Shown: piece by piece, positions 26,702 through 35,600 of the stretch
How the letters are laid out: every line of letters begins with the position of its first letter
Numbering within the stretch: the first letter of the stretch is position 1
From: Janthinobacterium agaricidamnosum NBRC 102515 = DSM 9628
GTDB taxonomy: Bacteria > Pseudomonadota > Gammaproteobacteria > Burkholderiales > Burkholderiaceae_D
Assembly (NCBI RefSeq): GCF_000723165.1
Contig: NZ_HG322949.1
Coordinates: forward strand, 1,074,025 to 1,138,024
Direction: 5' to 3'
Length of the DNA stretch: 64,000 bases
Notes under the pieces: generated by a model
What the model was told of the DNA's origin: nothing
Databases searched by the model: none
What the model saw: the letters and a program-made list of their open reading frames with translations, nothing else
Translations under genes and position numbers: made by a program

Positions 26702-27665
26702 GATGATGTCCTTTAAAGAAGTGGTTTCGATAAGGATAGTATGCCGATCCGCCTGCGACAGGATCATGACGCACTTATTACAAAAAAATGACAGTGGCAC
26801 GCTACGGTTTTGCGAGTTGCTCTTTTCCAGGCGGAATCCATCCGAACTGGCGAACGCCATTGCATGAGTTTCAGATTCAGCCGCCACTGCTTGTGTCCTC
26901 GACCCGGCGTGCCTGTCGCTGACAGCGGATTCACGGCGATTGCCTTGTGATTGCGTTCAAATCGAATTTAACATTTCCGCTATGAAAAATGTTTCGCAAT
27001 TGTTGGAATTTAAAAAATATAAATTTCCAAATGGAAATTGCCGTGAATATTAATGCATTTTTTGAATTGAAGTATTGGGCAGGCAATCACATGGAAAAAT
27101 CAGGAGTGAAATATATTCATTGTTTTAATCGGGCGATTGAATGTGACATTGAAATTGTCATGCTGTCACAAATGAGCTATCGCACTTTACAATTGAGAAA
27201 AATCAAATGTCAAATAAAAAGCATGGGTCTACAATCGATGGAGATTCGCGGCAGCTCCGCTGCCTGCATGACTGTTATGCCCTTGAAAGTGGTGTGTCAG
27301 TAGTATTTCTATGACGGAAATTCCAACTTTGCAATAGCTATTTAATTAGTATATTTTTATTAATAATGTAATGATTGGCGAAATTAATAATGGAATCTGA
27401 GTCGTGATGATTGGTGAGATTCCTTGATGAAATATGTTGGTATATTCTCCAGGCCATTAACGATGGCTTCCAAAATAAGCGTCATTTAATGCAAGATAAT
27501 ATTGTTCTTGCTGGCGCTAGCTTTTATATTTTTATTTGATTCACCAGCAAAATGTCAATGCCGTTGATTTTTTGAGGCTGATAGCTCCCCTAGCCGACTT
27601 GATTTAGTCATCAATAATATTCTTATCTGCATTATTAACTTCGTTAATTTTATAGGAGGATCGAG
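26702..27665. other. AT-rich intergenic zone, no supported gene
   Basis: From about 26940 the sequence is far more AT-rich than the rest of the window. It contains an imperfect hairpin (TTGGAATTTA at 27003 with TAAATTTCCAA at 27020) and a 104-codon frame (26989-27303) without family resemblance, ribosome-binding site or GC-rich third positions, which I do not call a gene. The zone separates the tRNA region from the large operon and probably holds its promoter; such AT-rich stretches are common targets of H-NS-like silencers. Confidence 0.6.
27634..27648. promoter_or_regulatory. Inverted repeat upstream of the large operon
   Basis: ATTAAC and GTTAAT form a perfect 6-bp inverted repeat around TTC, 5 bp before the strong AGGAGGA ribosome-binding site of the first operon gene. 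It could be an operator or part of the 5' leader; no matching regulator is recognisable. Confidence 0.3.
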
Positions 27666-27992
27666 ATGAAAAAAATTCTTGCCTGTGCCATCTTGTCGCT
27701 GTCGTTCACCCCGGCTGCCTACGCCGACGATTATAAAAAATCATATTGTTCCAACCAGGAATACGTTACCCAAGGCAGCAAGTATCCACACTTGCATTGC
27801 GCTAAAGATTTTTACGTGTATTCGGAAAGCAGCAGCAATCACAAGTACATGGCGCAAGGCAGTGAAATCTATTGCGAACGCACGCGCGCCGCGATCGACG
27901 ATGTCAAGGCCCGTGGTCCGAACGGCGTGATTGGATATCAACAGGTACTGGATAGCTTGCTGAGTTTCGCAAGAGTCTATTGCAAGAAGTGA
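27666..27992 (+). CDS. Small secreted cysteine-containing protein
   Basis: The 108-residue precursor has a clear Sec signal (MKKILACAILSLSFTPAAYA, cleavage before DDYKK). The mature protein has four Cys, enough for two disulfides, and many Tyr, Ser and Lys residues (YVTQGSKYPHLHC, YVYSESSSNHKYM). The start is fixed by a strong AGGAGGA site six bases upstream. It is the first gene after the AT-rich zone and is the only product of the following 27-kb run with an obvious signal peptide. No family is recognised. The next gene is 59 bp away, so it may be the operon leader gene or a separate unit. Confidence 0.8.
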   Translation: MKKILACAILSLSFTPAAYADDYKKSYCSNQEYVTQGSKYPHLHCAKDFYVYSESSSNHKYMAQGSEIYCERTRAAIDDVKARGPNGVIGYQQVLDSLLSFARVYCKK

Positions 27993-28051
27993 TAGTTCGC
28001 GGCGGGGTATCGCGCCCCGTCTCCCCTGGATCAATTTGATGGAGTGCGATG

Positions 28052-28696
28052 ATGACAAAATCTTTTAAAGACTTGACGAGCGACCAGTTGGCGCGGTTTA
28101 CCGCCACCTGCCAACACTTTGGCATCGATCCCGGCAGCGTTCCGGCGCAAGTCGACACCGCCAAGGTCAAGGATGGCGTGCTGTGCGGCCACCCGTCCGG
28201 CAGTGCGGAATTTCCAGTCAGTAAAATTCACGATGTCAACACTATCGCCGAATTGAATGCGCTCGGCGGCTGCAAGGACGATAGCTACACCAAGGGCGTG
28301 GCCAGCGACAGTTTTGTCAGCTATCCACCGTCCGCCGCCAGCCTGGGATTGCCCAGCCTGGCCGCTTGCGGCGGCGATGTGTGCAAATTGAAGGACAGCA
28401 TGACGCTGGACCAGCACGAAGCCGTCGCCAAGGCGATGAATGCCTATTTGATGGGCAATTCGGCCAAGGTCAGCGATTACGAAGAGCATATCAACGCGAT
28501 CCACTTCCCGATGCAGGTGGTCAGCCACGCGGCCCAAAACATCGTCATCGGACCGAACAATCCGCTGATCATCAACAACCCGAGCGGCGCGCCGACGAAT
28601 GTCGTGGCGGGCACCATCACGGTGCAGCGCGGCGGCTACATTCTGGTGAAAACGCCATTGAGCATGAATAGCCAAATTTTCACGGTACAAAAGTGA
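28052..28696 (+). CDS. Unknown protein with C-terminal beta-repeat segment
   Basis: The 214-residue product has no signal peptide. The ATG at 28052 lies seven bases after GGAG; the ATG one codon earlier is also possible. The N-terminal part is mixed helical with five Cys, including CGHPSG, GGCKDD and the ACGGDVC pair. The C-terminal 60 residues (IVIGPNNPLIINNPSGAP, then VVAGTITVQRGGYILVKT) read as short strands and turns as in a right-handed beta-solenoid or jelly roll. It precedes the first Gly-rich gene by 10 bp. A structural or binding role within the assembly is only a guess. Confidence 0.75.
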   Translation: MTKSFKDLTSDQLARFTATCQHFGIDPGSVPAQVDTAKVKDGVLCGHPSGSAEFPVSKIHDVNTIAELNALGGCKDDSYTKGVASDSFVSYPPSAASLGLPSLAACGGDVCKLKDSMTLDQHEAVAKAMNAYLMGNSAKVSDYEEHINAIHFPMQVVSHAAQNIVIGPNNPLIINNPSGAPTNVVAGTITVQRGGYILVKTPLSMNSQIFTVQK

Positions 28697-28706
28697 GGGA
28701 CGGATG

Positions 28707-29354
28707 ATGACGTTCAATATCGAGGGAGCGAATGGGCAGAGTGGGAGTCCCGGCGGCGCCGGCGGCACCGGTTCCACTGGCAGGAGTGCGAATGCGGGCA
28801 GCTCCAGTGGCGGCAAGAATCCAAGCTGCTCCGGCGGCTATGCCGCCGATCCTGGCGGCACCGGCGGCAATGGCGGCACCGCCTCGGGCGGCGGCAACGG
28901 CACGATTTCCGGCAGCGGCATTTTGCGTCTGGGCGAGATCGTCGGCGATGTGGTGATCAGTTTTAGCGGCGGCAGCGGCGGCGATGGCGGTGCCGGCGGC
29001 GCCGGCGGACGCGGTGGCGCGGGCGGCGCCGGCGCCACCGGTTCCGGTCCTTGCGCTTCGCGCTCGGGCGCAAGCGGCGGCAGGGGCGGCAACGGCAGCG
29101 CGGGCATGCCTGGGGGCAAGGGAGCCGATGGTCCCGCCGTGGCGGTGTTTTATACCGTCCTGAGTCCGAGCGCCAATGTCACCTTCCAAAACCAGCGCTT
29201 GCAAGGCGGCAGGGGAGGCTTGGGCGGCGCGCCGGGCGCCGGCGGCCCGGGCGGTTCCGGCGCCTCCAGCGGCAGTCCGGGCACTACCGGCGGCGCCGGC
29301 GCGGCGGGCGCCAATGGGCAGCCGGGCAGCTTTTCCCTCAACCCTGAAACTTGA
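28707..29354 (+). CDS. Gly-Gly-X repeat protein 1
   Basis: The 215-residue protein is dominated by GGxGGxGG runs. Two short beta-rich segments interrupt them: LRLGEIVGDVVISFSGG (about residues 73-90) and AVAVFYTVLSPSANVTFQNQ (about 144-163), each followed by a long Gly tract. It has no signal peptide. The same plan (Gly tract, strand pair, Gly tract, strand pair, Gly tail) recurs in the products at 29419 and 31679, so the three are paralogues. Such tracts can pack as polyglycine-II bundles, as in phage S16 tip adhesin and snow flea antifreeze protein; that fold is an inference. The start at 28707 is chosen for the spacing to GAGGGA. Confidence 0.75.
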   Translation: MTFNIEGANGQSGSPGGAGGTGSTGRSANAGSSSGGKNPSCSGGYAADPGGTGGNGGTASGGGNGTISGSGILRLGEIVGDVVISFSGGSGGDGGAGGAGGRGGAGGAGATGSGPCASRSGASGGRGGNGSAGMPGGKGADGPAVAVFYTVLSPSANVTFQNQRLQGGRGGLGGAPGAGGPGGSGASSGSPGTTGGAGAAGANGQPGSFSLNPET

Positions 29355-29418
29355 CGATGGCGCGCTGTCATTTAACCGTTCCCGGCGCTGCAAGGACCGG
29401 GGGCAAAAGGAGTTTTTG

Positions 29419-30156
29419 ATGACCATATTTGATACGGCAACGATACGCGCGGCTGGCGCCAGTGCGGCCCCCCAGCCCGCCGCTTCCGCCGGCGTGGCGG
29501 GCGCCAACGGCGGCAATGGCACGGCGGGCCATCTGAGCGGCCCGAATGCCTGTCCGACCTGCAATTGTTCGACCAATGGCCAGGCCGGGCAAGGCGCCGG
29601 CGGCGGTGCTAGCGGCAATGCCGCCGGCGCGGCTTATCCGGCGCCGGCGATCAGCCTGAGCATCGATACGCTGTACGGCGCGCTGGTGATCACCTCGGTG
29701 GGCGGCAATGGCGGCGCCGGCGGCGCGGGCGGCCATGGCGGTCAAGGCGGCCATGGCGGCAACGCCGGCCAGATGACCGGCAATGCCGACAGTTCTTGCC
29801 TGGGCGGCAGCAAGCCGAAGTGCCAGTTGGCCAGCGGCGGCAAAGGCGGCGATGGCGGACCTGGCGGCGACGGCGGCAATGGCGGCGCGGCCGGCAACGG
29901 CGGCGACATCACCGTCGATATCCAGGATCGCAGCCAGGGTTCGGTGACAGCGCATTCGGTCTCGGGCGAAGGCGGCCTCGGCGGCGCCGGCGGAGCGGGC
30001 GGCCAGGGCGGCCAGGGCGGCGCCAATGAAATTATCCAGGGTGGCACTCCCGGCAACGCGCCCGCCGGTACGCCGGGAAATGCCGGCGCGGTTGGCGCGA
30101 CCGGGCCGCTGGGTTCGTCCGGCACCGTGATCAACAAGAATTCGGTGACGGCATGA
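29419..30156 (+). CDS. Gly-Gly-X repeat protein 2
   Basis: This 245-residue product starts at an ATG after AAAAGGAG. It begins with an Ala-rich stretch, then a Cys-containing linker (NACPTCNC), a strand pair ISLSIDTLYGALVITSVGG (about residues 75-93), a long GGAGGAGGHGG-type tract with two more Cys, a second strand pair DITVDIQDRSQGSVTAHSVS and a Gly/Asn tail. The plan equals that of the neighbouring Gly-rich proteins. Its stop overlaps the start of the lipase-like gene as ATGA, which suggests equimolar synthesis. No signal peptide. Confidence 0.78.
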   Translation: MTIFDTATIRAAGASAAPQPAASAGVAGANGGNGTAGHLSGPNACPTCNCSTNGQAGQGAGGGASGNAAGAAYPAPAISLSIDTLYGALVITSVGGNGGAGGAGGHGGQGGHGGNAGQMTGNADSSCLGGSKPKCQLASGGKGGDGGPGGDGGNGGAAGNGGDITVDIQDRSQGSVTAHSVSGEGGLGGAGGAGGQGGQGGANEIIQGGTPGNAPAGTPGNAGAVGATGPLGSSGTVINKNSVTA

Positions 30157-31667
30157 GCGGCGGCGCCGGTCCCACAGCTTACGATGCGCCGCTGGCGGGA
30201 CGCCTGGCGCCGTTGACGACGCTGGCCAACCAGACCTTGAGCAATCTGATGCTGCCGTCCGGCTGGGCGCTGCTGTACCAGTATTCGGCGTCATCGGCAT
30301 TCGGCGGCGCGCAGTATTTCCTGGCGGCGTATCCTGCATCGGCGCCGACCGTTTGCGTACTGGTGCTGGGCGCGCCATGGAGCCGCTTCATTTCGTTTTA
30401 CGTGCCCTTTGTCAACCATGCGCTGGACCCGGTCAGCAGCGCCATCGTCGGCAATGGGACCCGCATATCCGCCGATCTCGGCTTCAATTCGATGTACAAG
30501 GCGGTGCGCAAGCAATTGTGGCTCGATATCGCCAGTGTCAGGCAAACGGTGCCGGCCTTTGCGGTGAATTTGCCGATGATTACGACCGGCATCGGTCCGG
30601 GCGCCGCGATGGCGCAATTGGCGGCGCTCGATTTGCGTCCCGGTAAGCAAAACAGTCCATCCGAGGTATCGCAACTGCAATCGTATGTGTATTCCTGCCC
30701 GCCGTTCGGCGATGCGGCGTTCGCGCAGTTTTTTGCCGCGCAGATCGGCGACGGCTACCGCTTGCAGGCGCAGGCCGATTTCTTTCCGACCAGCCCGGCG
30801 GCGGGCAGCGGCTATGTCCAGGCCGGCGCTGCGCAAAACCTGCCCTTGAAAATCCCGACCTACGATTCGCCATGGGTCGAACGCGACGGTCCGTATTACC
30901 AGCAATTGCTGACTGGCGCCGAGCCGGCGGCCGATAGCGCCGGCAGCCTGGACATGTCGAGCGGCATCGATGCGATGCTGGCCTTCAGCCTGTCCAAGCT
31001 GAGCGCGGTGGCTTACCAGATGGCCCAGCATCCCGGCAGCACGGTCGCCTTCGGCTACGACCCTTACGTACTGAAAAGCAATGTCACGCTGCAGGGCAGC
31101 GTCTGGGCCAGCGTGTTCGAGGGGCCGGATACGCTGGTCATCGCGCTGCGCGGCACGATTAGCTGGCAAGAATTATTTACCCTGGTCAGCGACGCTTTTC
31201 CCGCCACGCCGGACTGGCTGGCCAGCGGCCATGGCCAGTATGCGAAAGGCCTGGTGGCCTTGTACGGCGCCGGGCGCGACACCTTGCGCGCCGCCTTGTC
31301 GGGACTGGGCAACAAGCCGGTGCTGCTGACCGGCCACGATATCGGCGGCGCGCTGGCCAACCTGATGGCGGTCGACTTGTCGCAAAACCCGCTGCCGGGG
31401 CAGCGTCGCGTCGCGGCGGTGTACACCTTCGGCGCGCCGCCGGCCGCCAGCAATCCGTTCGCCGCCAGTTACGACACCGGCCCATTGGGCGCGCTCAATT
31501 ACCAGGTGGTTCGGCCAAACGACGTGATGCCGCGCATGCCGCTGTCCGGCATGCTGTTTACGCTGGGAACCCGGGTGGCGTTGTCGGGCGGCGATTTCGA
31601 TTCCTACAACGGCAGCACCTGGCATGGCTTGTATAACTACATCAATTTGCTGAACCCCCACGTTTGA
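30153..31667 (+). CDS. Tandem class-3 lipase-like protein lacking serine nucleophiles
   Basis: The 504-residue protein seems to contain two lipase_3-like halves. The C-terminal half has the lipase order: LVIALRGTISWQE, the elbow TGHDIGGALANLMAVDL (residues 393-409) and VYTFGAPPAA, then VVRPNDVMPRMP, where lipases carry the acid and the region before the His. Asp396 replaces the usual Ser of GHSxGG. The N-terminal half repeats the pattern in degenerate form: TGIGPGAAMAQLAALDL (144-160) and VYSCPPFGDAAF. Either it is a pseudo-lipase used as a binding module, or the Asp acts as nucleophile as in epoxide hydrolases. There is no signal peptide. It is coupled to the preceding Gly-rich gene by an ATGA overlap. 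Confidence 0.78.
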   Translation: MSGGAGPTAYDAPLAGRLAPLTTLANQTLSNLMLPSGWALLYQYSASSAFGGAQYFLAAYPASAPTVCVLVLGAPWSRFISFYVPFVNHALDPVSSAIVGNGTRISADLGFNSMYKAVRKQLWLDIASVRQTVPAFAVNLPMITTGIGPGAAMAQLAALDLRPGKQNSPSEVSQLQSYVYSCPPFGDAAFAQFFAAQIGDGYRLQAQADFFPTSPAAGSGYVQAGAAQNLPLKIPTYDSPWVERDGPYYQQLLTGAEPAADSAGSLDMSSGIDAMLAFSLSKLSAVAYQMAQHPGSTVAFGYDPYVLKSNVTLQGSVWASVFEGPDTLVIALRGTISWQELFTLVSDAFPATPDWLASGHGQYAKGLVALYGAGRDTLRAALSGLGNKPVLLTGHDIGGALANLMAVDLSQNPLPGQRRVAAVYTFGAPPAASNPFAASYDTGPLGALNYQVVRPNDVMPRMPLSGMLFTLGTRVALSGGDFDSYNGSTWHGLYNYINLLNPHV

Positions 31668-31678
31668 CGGAGATTTTG

Positions 31679-32638
31679 ATGGAAAAGCAACAGCAGCCAG
31701 GAGCGGCCGCGGCAGCCTTTTTTACGAAGCAGCTCGCTTATCACAAGGTCGGCCGCGAGCAACTGCTGGCGGAACCGGTGCGCCTGGCCGCCGGGCAAAC
31801 GGAACTGGTGCTGGACTGGTATCCGGAACGCTCGGCGCTGGCGCCGCTGCGGATCGAGCGCAACCATGTGGCGGTGTTTGCCTGGAGCAAATTGATCCTG
31901 GAAGCGGGCCAAAAACTGATCGTGCACGGGCCGCATCAGGAACGCAGCTTGCTGGTCATCGAACACCTGCACCTGGCGGCCGGAGCGCAACTGCAACTGC
32001 ACATGCCGACCGAACTGGTGGTCGCGCGGTGCGACAGCGCCGCCGTGGCCGGCCGTGCCGGCGAGGCGGTGGCGGCCACCATCGTGGTGACGGCGGCGTC
32101 GGGCGCAGCGGGAATGAATGGCCCGCAAGGCGGCGCCGGCGTGCCCGGCAGGGCACCCGGTTCGGCGGGCGGCAATGGCGCGCCGGGCGGTGGCGGCAGT
32201 CCCGGCGGCAATGGCAGCAGCAGTCAGACCTCGAATCTCCATATCGGCATGATGTTTGGCCACTATGTGTTTGAAATCAACGGCGGCGATGGCGGCGATG
32301 GCGGGGCCGGCGGGGCCGGCGGCAATGGCGGGGCCGGCGGCATCAATCCGGCGACCCACCAGATGGGGATGGGCGGCGGTGGCGGCTCGGGTGGCCCGGG
32401 CGGACCCGGCGGCAACGCCGGTAATGGCGGCGTGCTGCGCGTCTTTACAGAAGGGATCGCGCCGGGCACCACCTACGAATTGCGGCAACCGGTGCCGCGC
32501 GGCGGGGCTGGCGGGGCCGGCGGACGCGGCGGCATACCGGGACTGGGCCATCCCGACGGCAGCCCCGGCATGCCCGGCGTGAATGGTCCGGCCGGCAGCG
32601 ACGGCTGGCCCGGCGTGATTGAAATACGGGTGATCTAG
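31679..32638 (+). CDS. Gly-Gly-X repeat protein 3 with N-terminal beta domain
   Basis: Starting at ATG 31679 (eight bases after GGAG, MEKQQQPGAAAA), the protein has 319 residues. Residues 1-135 form a non-repetitive domain rich in alternating hydrophobics (ILEAGQKLIVHGP, LLVIEHLHLAAGAQLQLHMP), probably a beta-solenoid or sandwich. Then come Gly tracts separated by the strand pairs LHIGMMFGHYVFEINGG and GGVLRVFTEGIAPGTTYELRQP, as in the two other Gly-rich proteins, and an end rich in Gly-Pro (MPGVNGPAGSDGWPGV). The added N-terminal domain may link it to the partner at 32687, 48 bp downstream. Confidence 0.78.
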   Translation: MEKQQQPGAAAAAFFTKQLAYHKVGREQLLAEPVRLAAGQTELVLDWYPERSALAPLRIERNHVAVFAWSKLILEAGQKLIVHGPHQERSLLVIEHLHLAAGAQLQLHMPTELVVARCDSAAVAGRAGEAVAATIVVTAASGAAGMNGPQGGAGVPGRAPGSAGGNGAPGGGGSPGGNGSSSQTSNLHIGMMFGHYVFEINGGDGGDGGAGGAGGNGGAGGINPATHQMGMGGGGGSGGPGGPGGNAGNGGVLRVFTEGIAPGTTYELRQPVPRGGAGGAGGRGGIPGLGHPDGSPGMPGVNGPAGSDGWPGVIEIRVI

Positions 32639-32686
32639 GCACGATACGGCGCGGCATCAGGACCAATCGGAACGAGGGGAACCATT

Positions 32687-35600
32687 ATGGCAACTGGCAA
32701 TTTCTCGGCACTCGGCGCCGAGGCTGGCGCGGGGCTGTTCGACGCGACTCAATTGGCGCCGACGCTGGTCAAGCTGGGCGTTGCAGTCGGCCTGCTGCGG
32801 GCGGTGCCGGATACGCCGGATGCGTACGTGCTCAACGCCGCATGGTTTGAAAATCCGCTGAATGTCACCGGCGACAACCTGGGCCGCAACGGCGCGACCA
32901 TCGCACTGCTGTTCGCCGAATTGCTGGGCGAAGTGTCGGCCGGCGCGCTGGGCCTGGCGGCCCAGGACCTGGGGGCGATGGGCGTGTGGAATCCGATCCC
33001 GAATCCGCAGAATGGCAAGGCTACCGGCTTTTACCTGGTCAACTATCCGGTCGATGCGGCCCGGCCCGACGGCGACCAGGTGTTTGGCATCGGCATTTTG
33101 CACCAGTGGCAGTTCCAGCCCGGCGGCGCGAACGCGGGTGCCGGCGACATCGCGGTGCGGGTCTGGGGCTTGCTGCCGGTCTTGAGGATCGGCCAGGGCG
33201 GCATGGCGCTGGTATTGGGGCAAAGCAGCTATCCCTTGAACATGGGCCTGGAATTCGCCGCGCCCGGCAGCGACAATATGATCGACAGCAATGGCTTGTC
33301 GTTCAACGGCGTCAAGGTCAGCGCCCAGTTGAGCCTGGCGCCGTCGCCGGCGGTCGACTTGTCTGTCGTGATATTGAAATTGAAGCTGCCGACTGAAGTG
33401 ACGGCAAGCGACCGCAACCTGGGCCAGATCGCGCAAATCACGCCGCAGGAATGGCTTAGTACGGTATCCACGCTCTGTGTCACGGCCTTGCAGCGCGTGT
33501 TGAACCAGGACCAGCGGCTGGCGTATCTGTTGCCGATCTTCGGCTTGTCGCCGGTGCTGCCGAACAGCGCCTTGCGGCTGCCCTTGCTGGGCTGGGAACA
33601 ATTACTGTCGCTGGCCAGCGCCGGCCAGCCGATGTATACGCCATTCGTTGCCTGGTTCAACCAGTTGCTGGCGCAACAAGACGCCTTCGCCGGCTGGATG
33701 GGCGCGATCGCGGCCTTGCTCGGCATGCCAAGTGCCACCGTCGATGGCGCCGGCAGCCAGGCCGATCCCTATCGCGTGGCGTTGTTGCAAGACAGCCAGT
33801 TCGGCACGCTGCTCTTGACGATGGTCAGCCGGGTCGATGCGGCTGGCACGCGCTATTTGCTGCCCGGTCTCAATTTCCGCGCCAAGCCGCAAGTGCTGGG
33901 CAGCGCGCCGGCGCAAATCGGCCTGCATGCGCAGCTGGACCTGGCGCAATTTTCGCTGGCCACCAGTGGCAGTGCCGGCATCCAGACCGATTTCCTGAAC
34001 CTGGTCATCGGCTTTGCGCTGACCAATACCGATGCCGATAAACCTTTGTTTGAAGGTAATGTCGGTTCCGCCGCCTATGTATTCGGCAGCTTGACGGCGG
34101 GCATTTCCGTGTTGCAGGGACAAAATGCGGCGCTGAAAGTGGTGCCGGCCTTCCAGTTGAACCATGTCAGCACGCCGAATGGCGCCTATGCGGTGATCGA
34201 CCTGACGCAAGCGGGCGACTTGGTCGACCAGGCATTGCAGGAATTATATGGCCTGGTCGACGCAGCCCTGCAAGCCGTGTTCGGTGTCGCCGCTGGTTCG
34301 ACCTATGGCGCGCAGGCGGCGGTACTGCTGGGCGTGATCGCCCCCGCGCCCGGCGCCGGTGTGCGCTGGCCGGCCAGCCTGGCGCCGCCGTTCAGCGCGG
34401 CGCAACTGGTGCGCTCGTTCCAGAATCCGGTCGCCGCGCTGGCCGATTATTATGCGGCGCTGGTGCACGGCGAGGCGCTGGCCGGCGGCCATGCACCCGT
34501 GTTTTATGTGTTGCAGGCGCTGGGCGGCTTGCTCAACAGTACGGCCGGCCCGACCGCCGCCAGCGGCAGCGGCTCAGTGACAGATCCGTGGCTATTCCCG
34601 CTGGCCGCGCCGGGCAGCGGCGATTTGCCAGCCTCGCTGCTGGCTTATATCGATACCTCGCCCGACGCCAAGCGCCGTTTGACGTTCGGTTTGCAACTGG
34701 CGCCATCGATCAGCTTTGGCAGCAATATCAGGCTCGACGCGATATTCAGCGTGCAGGCACTGAGCCTGGAACTGCCAGTGGCCAACGATGGCACGGCGCT
34801 GGTGGCGCGCATCTTCCCTGGCCTGGCTGTGCAGTTGGCCTTGCCGCAAGGATTTACCACGCCGCAGGTGGCGGGCGCGGCGGTCAGCGTGGCCAGCGCC
34901 GGCTTCACCGGCGGCTGGTCGCCGTATGCCGGCTGGCACTGGAACATGACGGTTGGCCAGCCGGCCGTGGTGGTCGACGGCAACCGTCTCGATGTCGGCC
35001 AGGGCATGGTGTTCAGCGACAGCGATTCGATGCAACAACTGGTGACCAGGCAGGCCGCCAGCTTTGCGCCGGTGGTGGTGGCGCTGATCGGCGTGGCGGT
35101 GTACCGCACCGGCAACCGGCCCGGCCTGGCCTTGAACGGCGTCCTGGGCTTGCTGCCGCAACTGGGACCGTTCATGCCGGCCGGCCTCGCATGGCCGGCG
35201 CAGATGCCGCTGCTGCAGCCCAGCGGTTTTTCCGACCCGGTCGGCGACCTCCAGCGCCAGCTGTCGGCATTGCTGGCGCACGCCGATAGCAGCCGTGCCG
35301 CGCTGGCGCTGCTGGGCTGGTCGGTCAGCAATGACGCGGCCGTGCCGCAAGTCGATGGCGACGGCAGTGTCGAACAGCCGTTCGGCGTACCGTTCGATTT
35401 GCCCGGCGGCGTCGAGCTGGCGGTGTGGACCAGCGGCCAGGGCCAGACGCTGGGCGCCGGCTTGCGGCGCGACTTTGGCTTGACCGCCGGCGGCATTGTC
35501 GCCGAGACTGGATTGCTGCTGCGCCTGATCGAGCTTGGCTTGACCGGCGGCGTACCGGCCAGCAACGTGGTGCCCAGCTTGCGCTTGCGCAGCACGCTGA

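Noticed and set aside
26989..27303. A 104-codon frame in the AT-rich zone
   Set aside because: No ribosome-binding site, no recognisable motif, and base usage like the non-coding surroundings.
28740..30090. Dense GGCGGC-type short repeats that could suggest a CRISPR or satellite array
   Set aside because: There is no constant repeat with regular spacers; the pattern follows Gly codons in three coding frames.
28707..32638. Relation of the Gly-rich proteins to mycobacterial PE_PGRS proteins
   Set aside because: The PE domain is absent; the similarity is limited to Gly-Gly composition.
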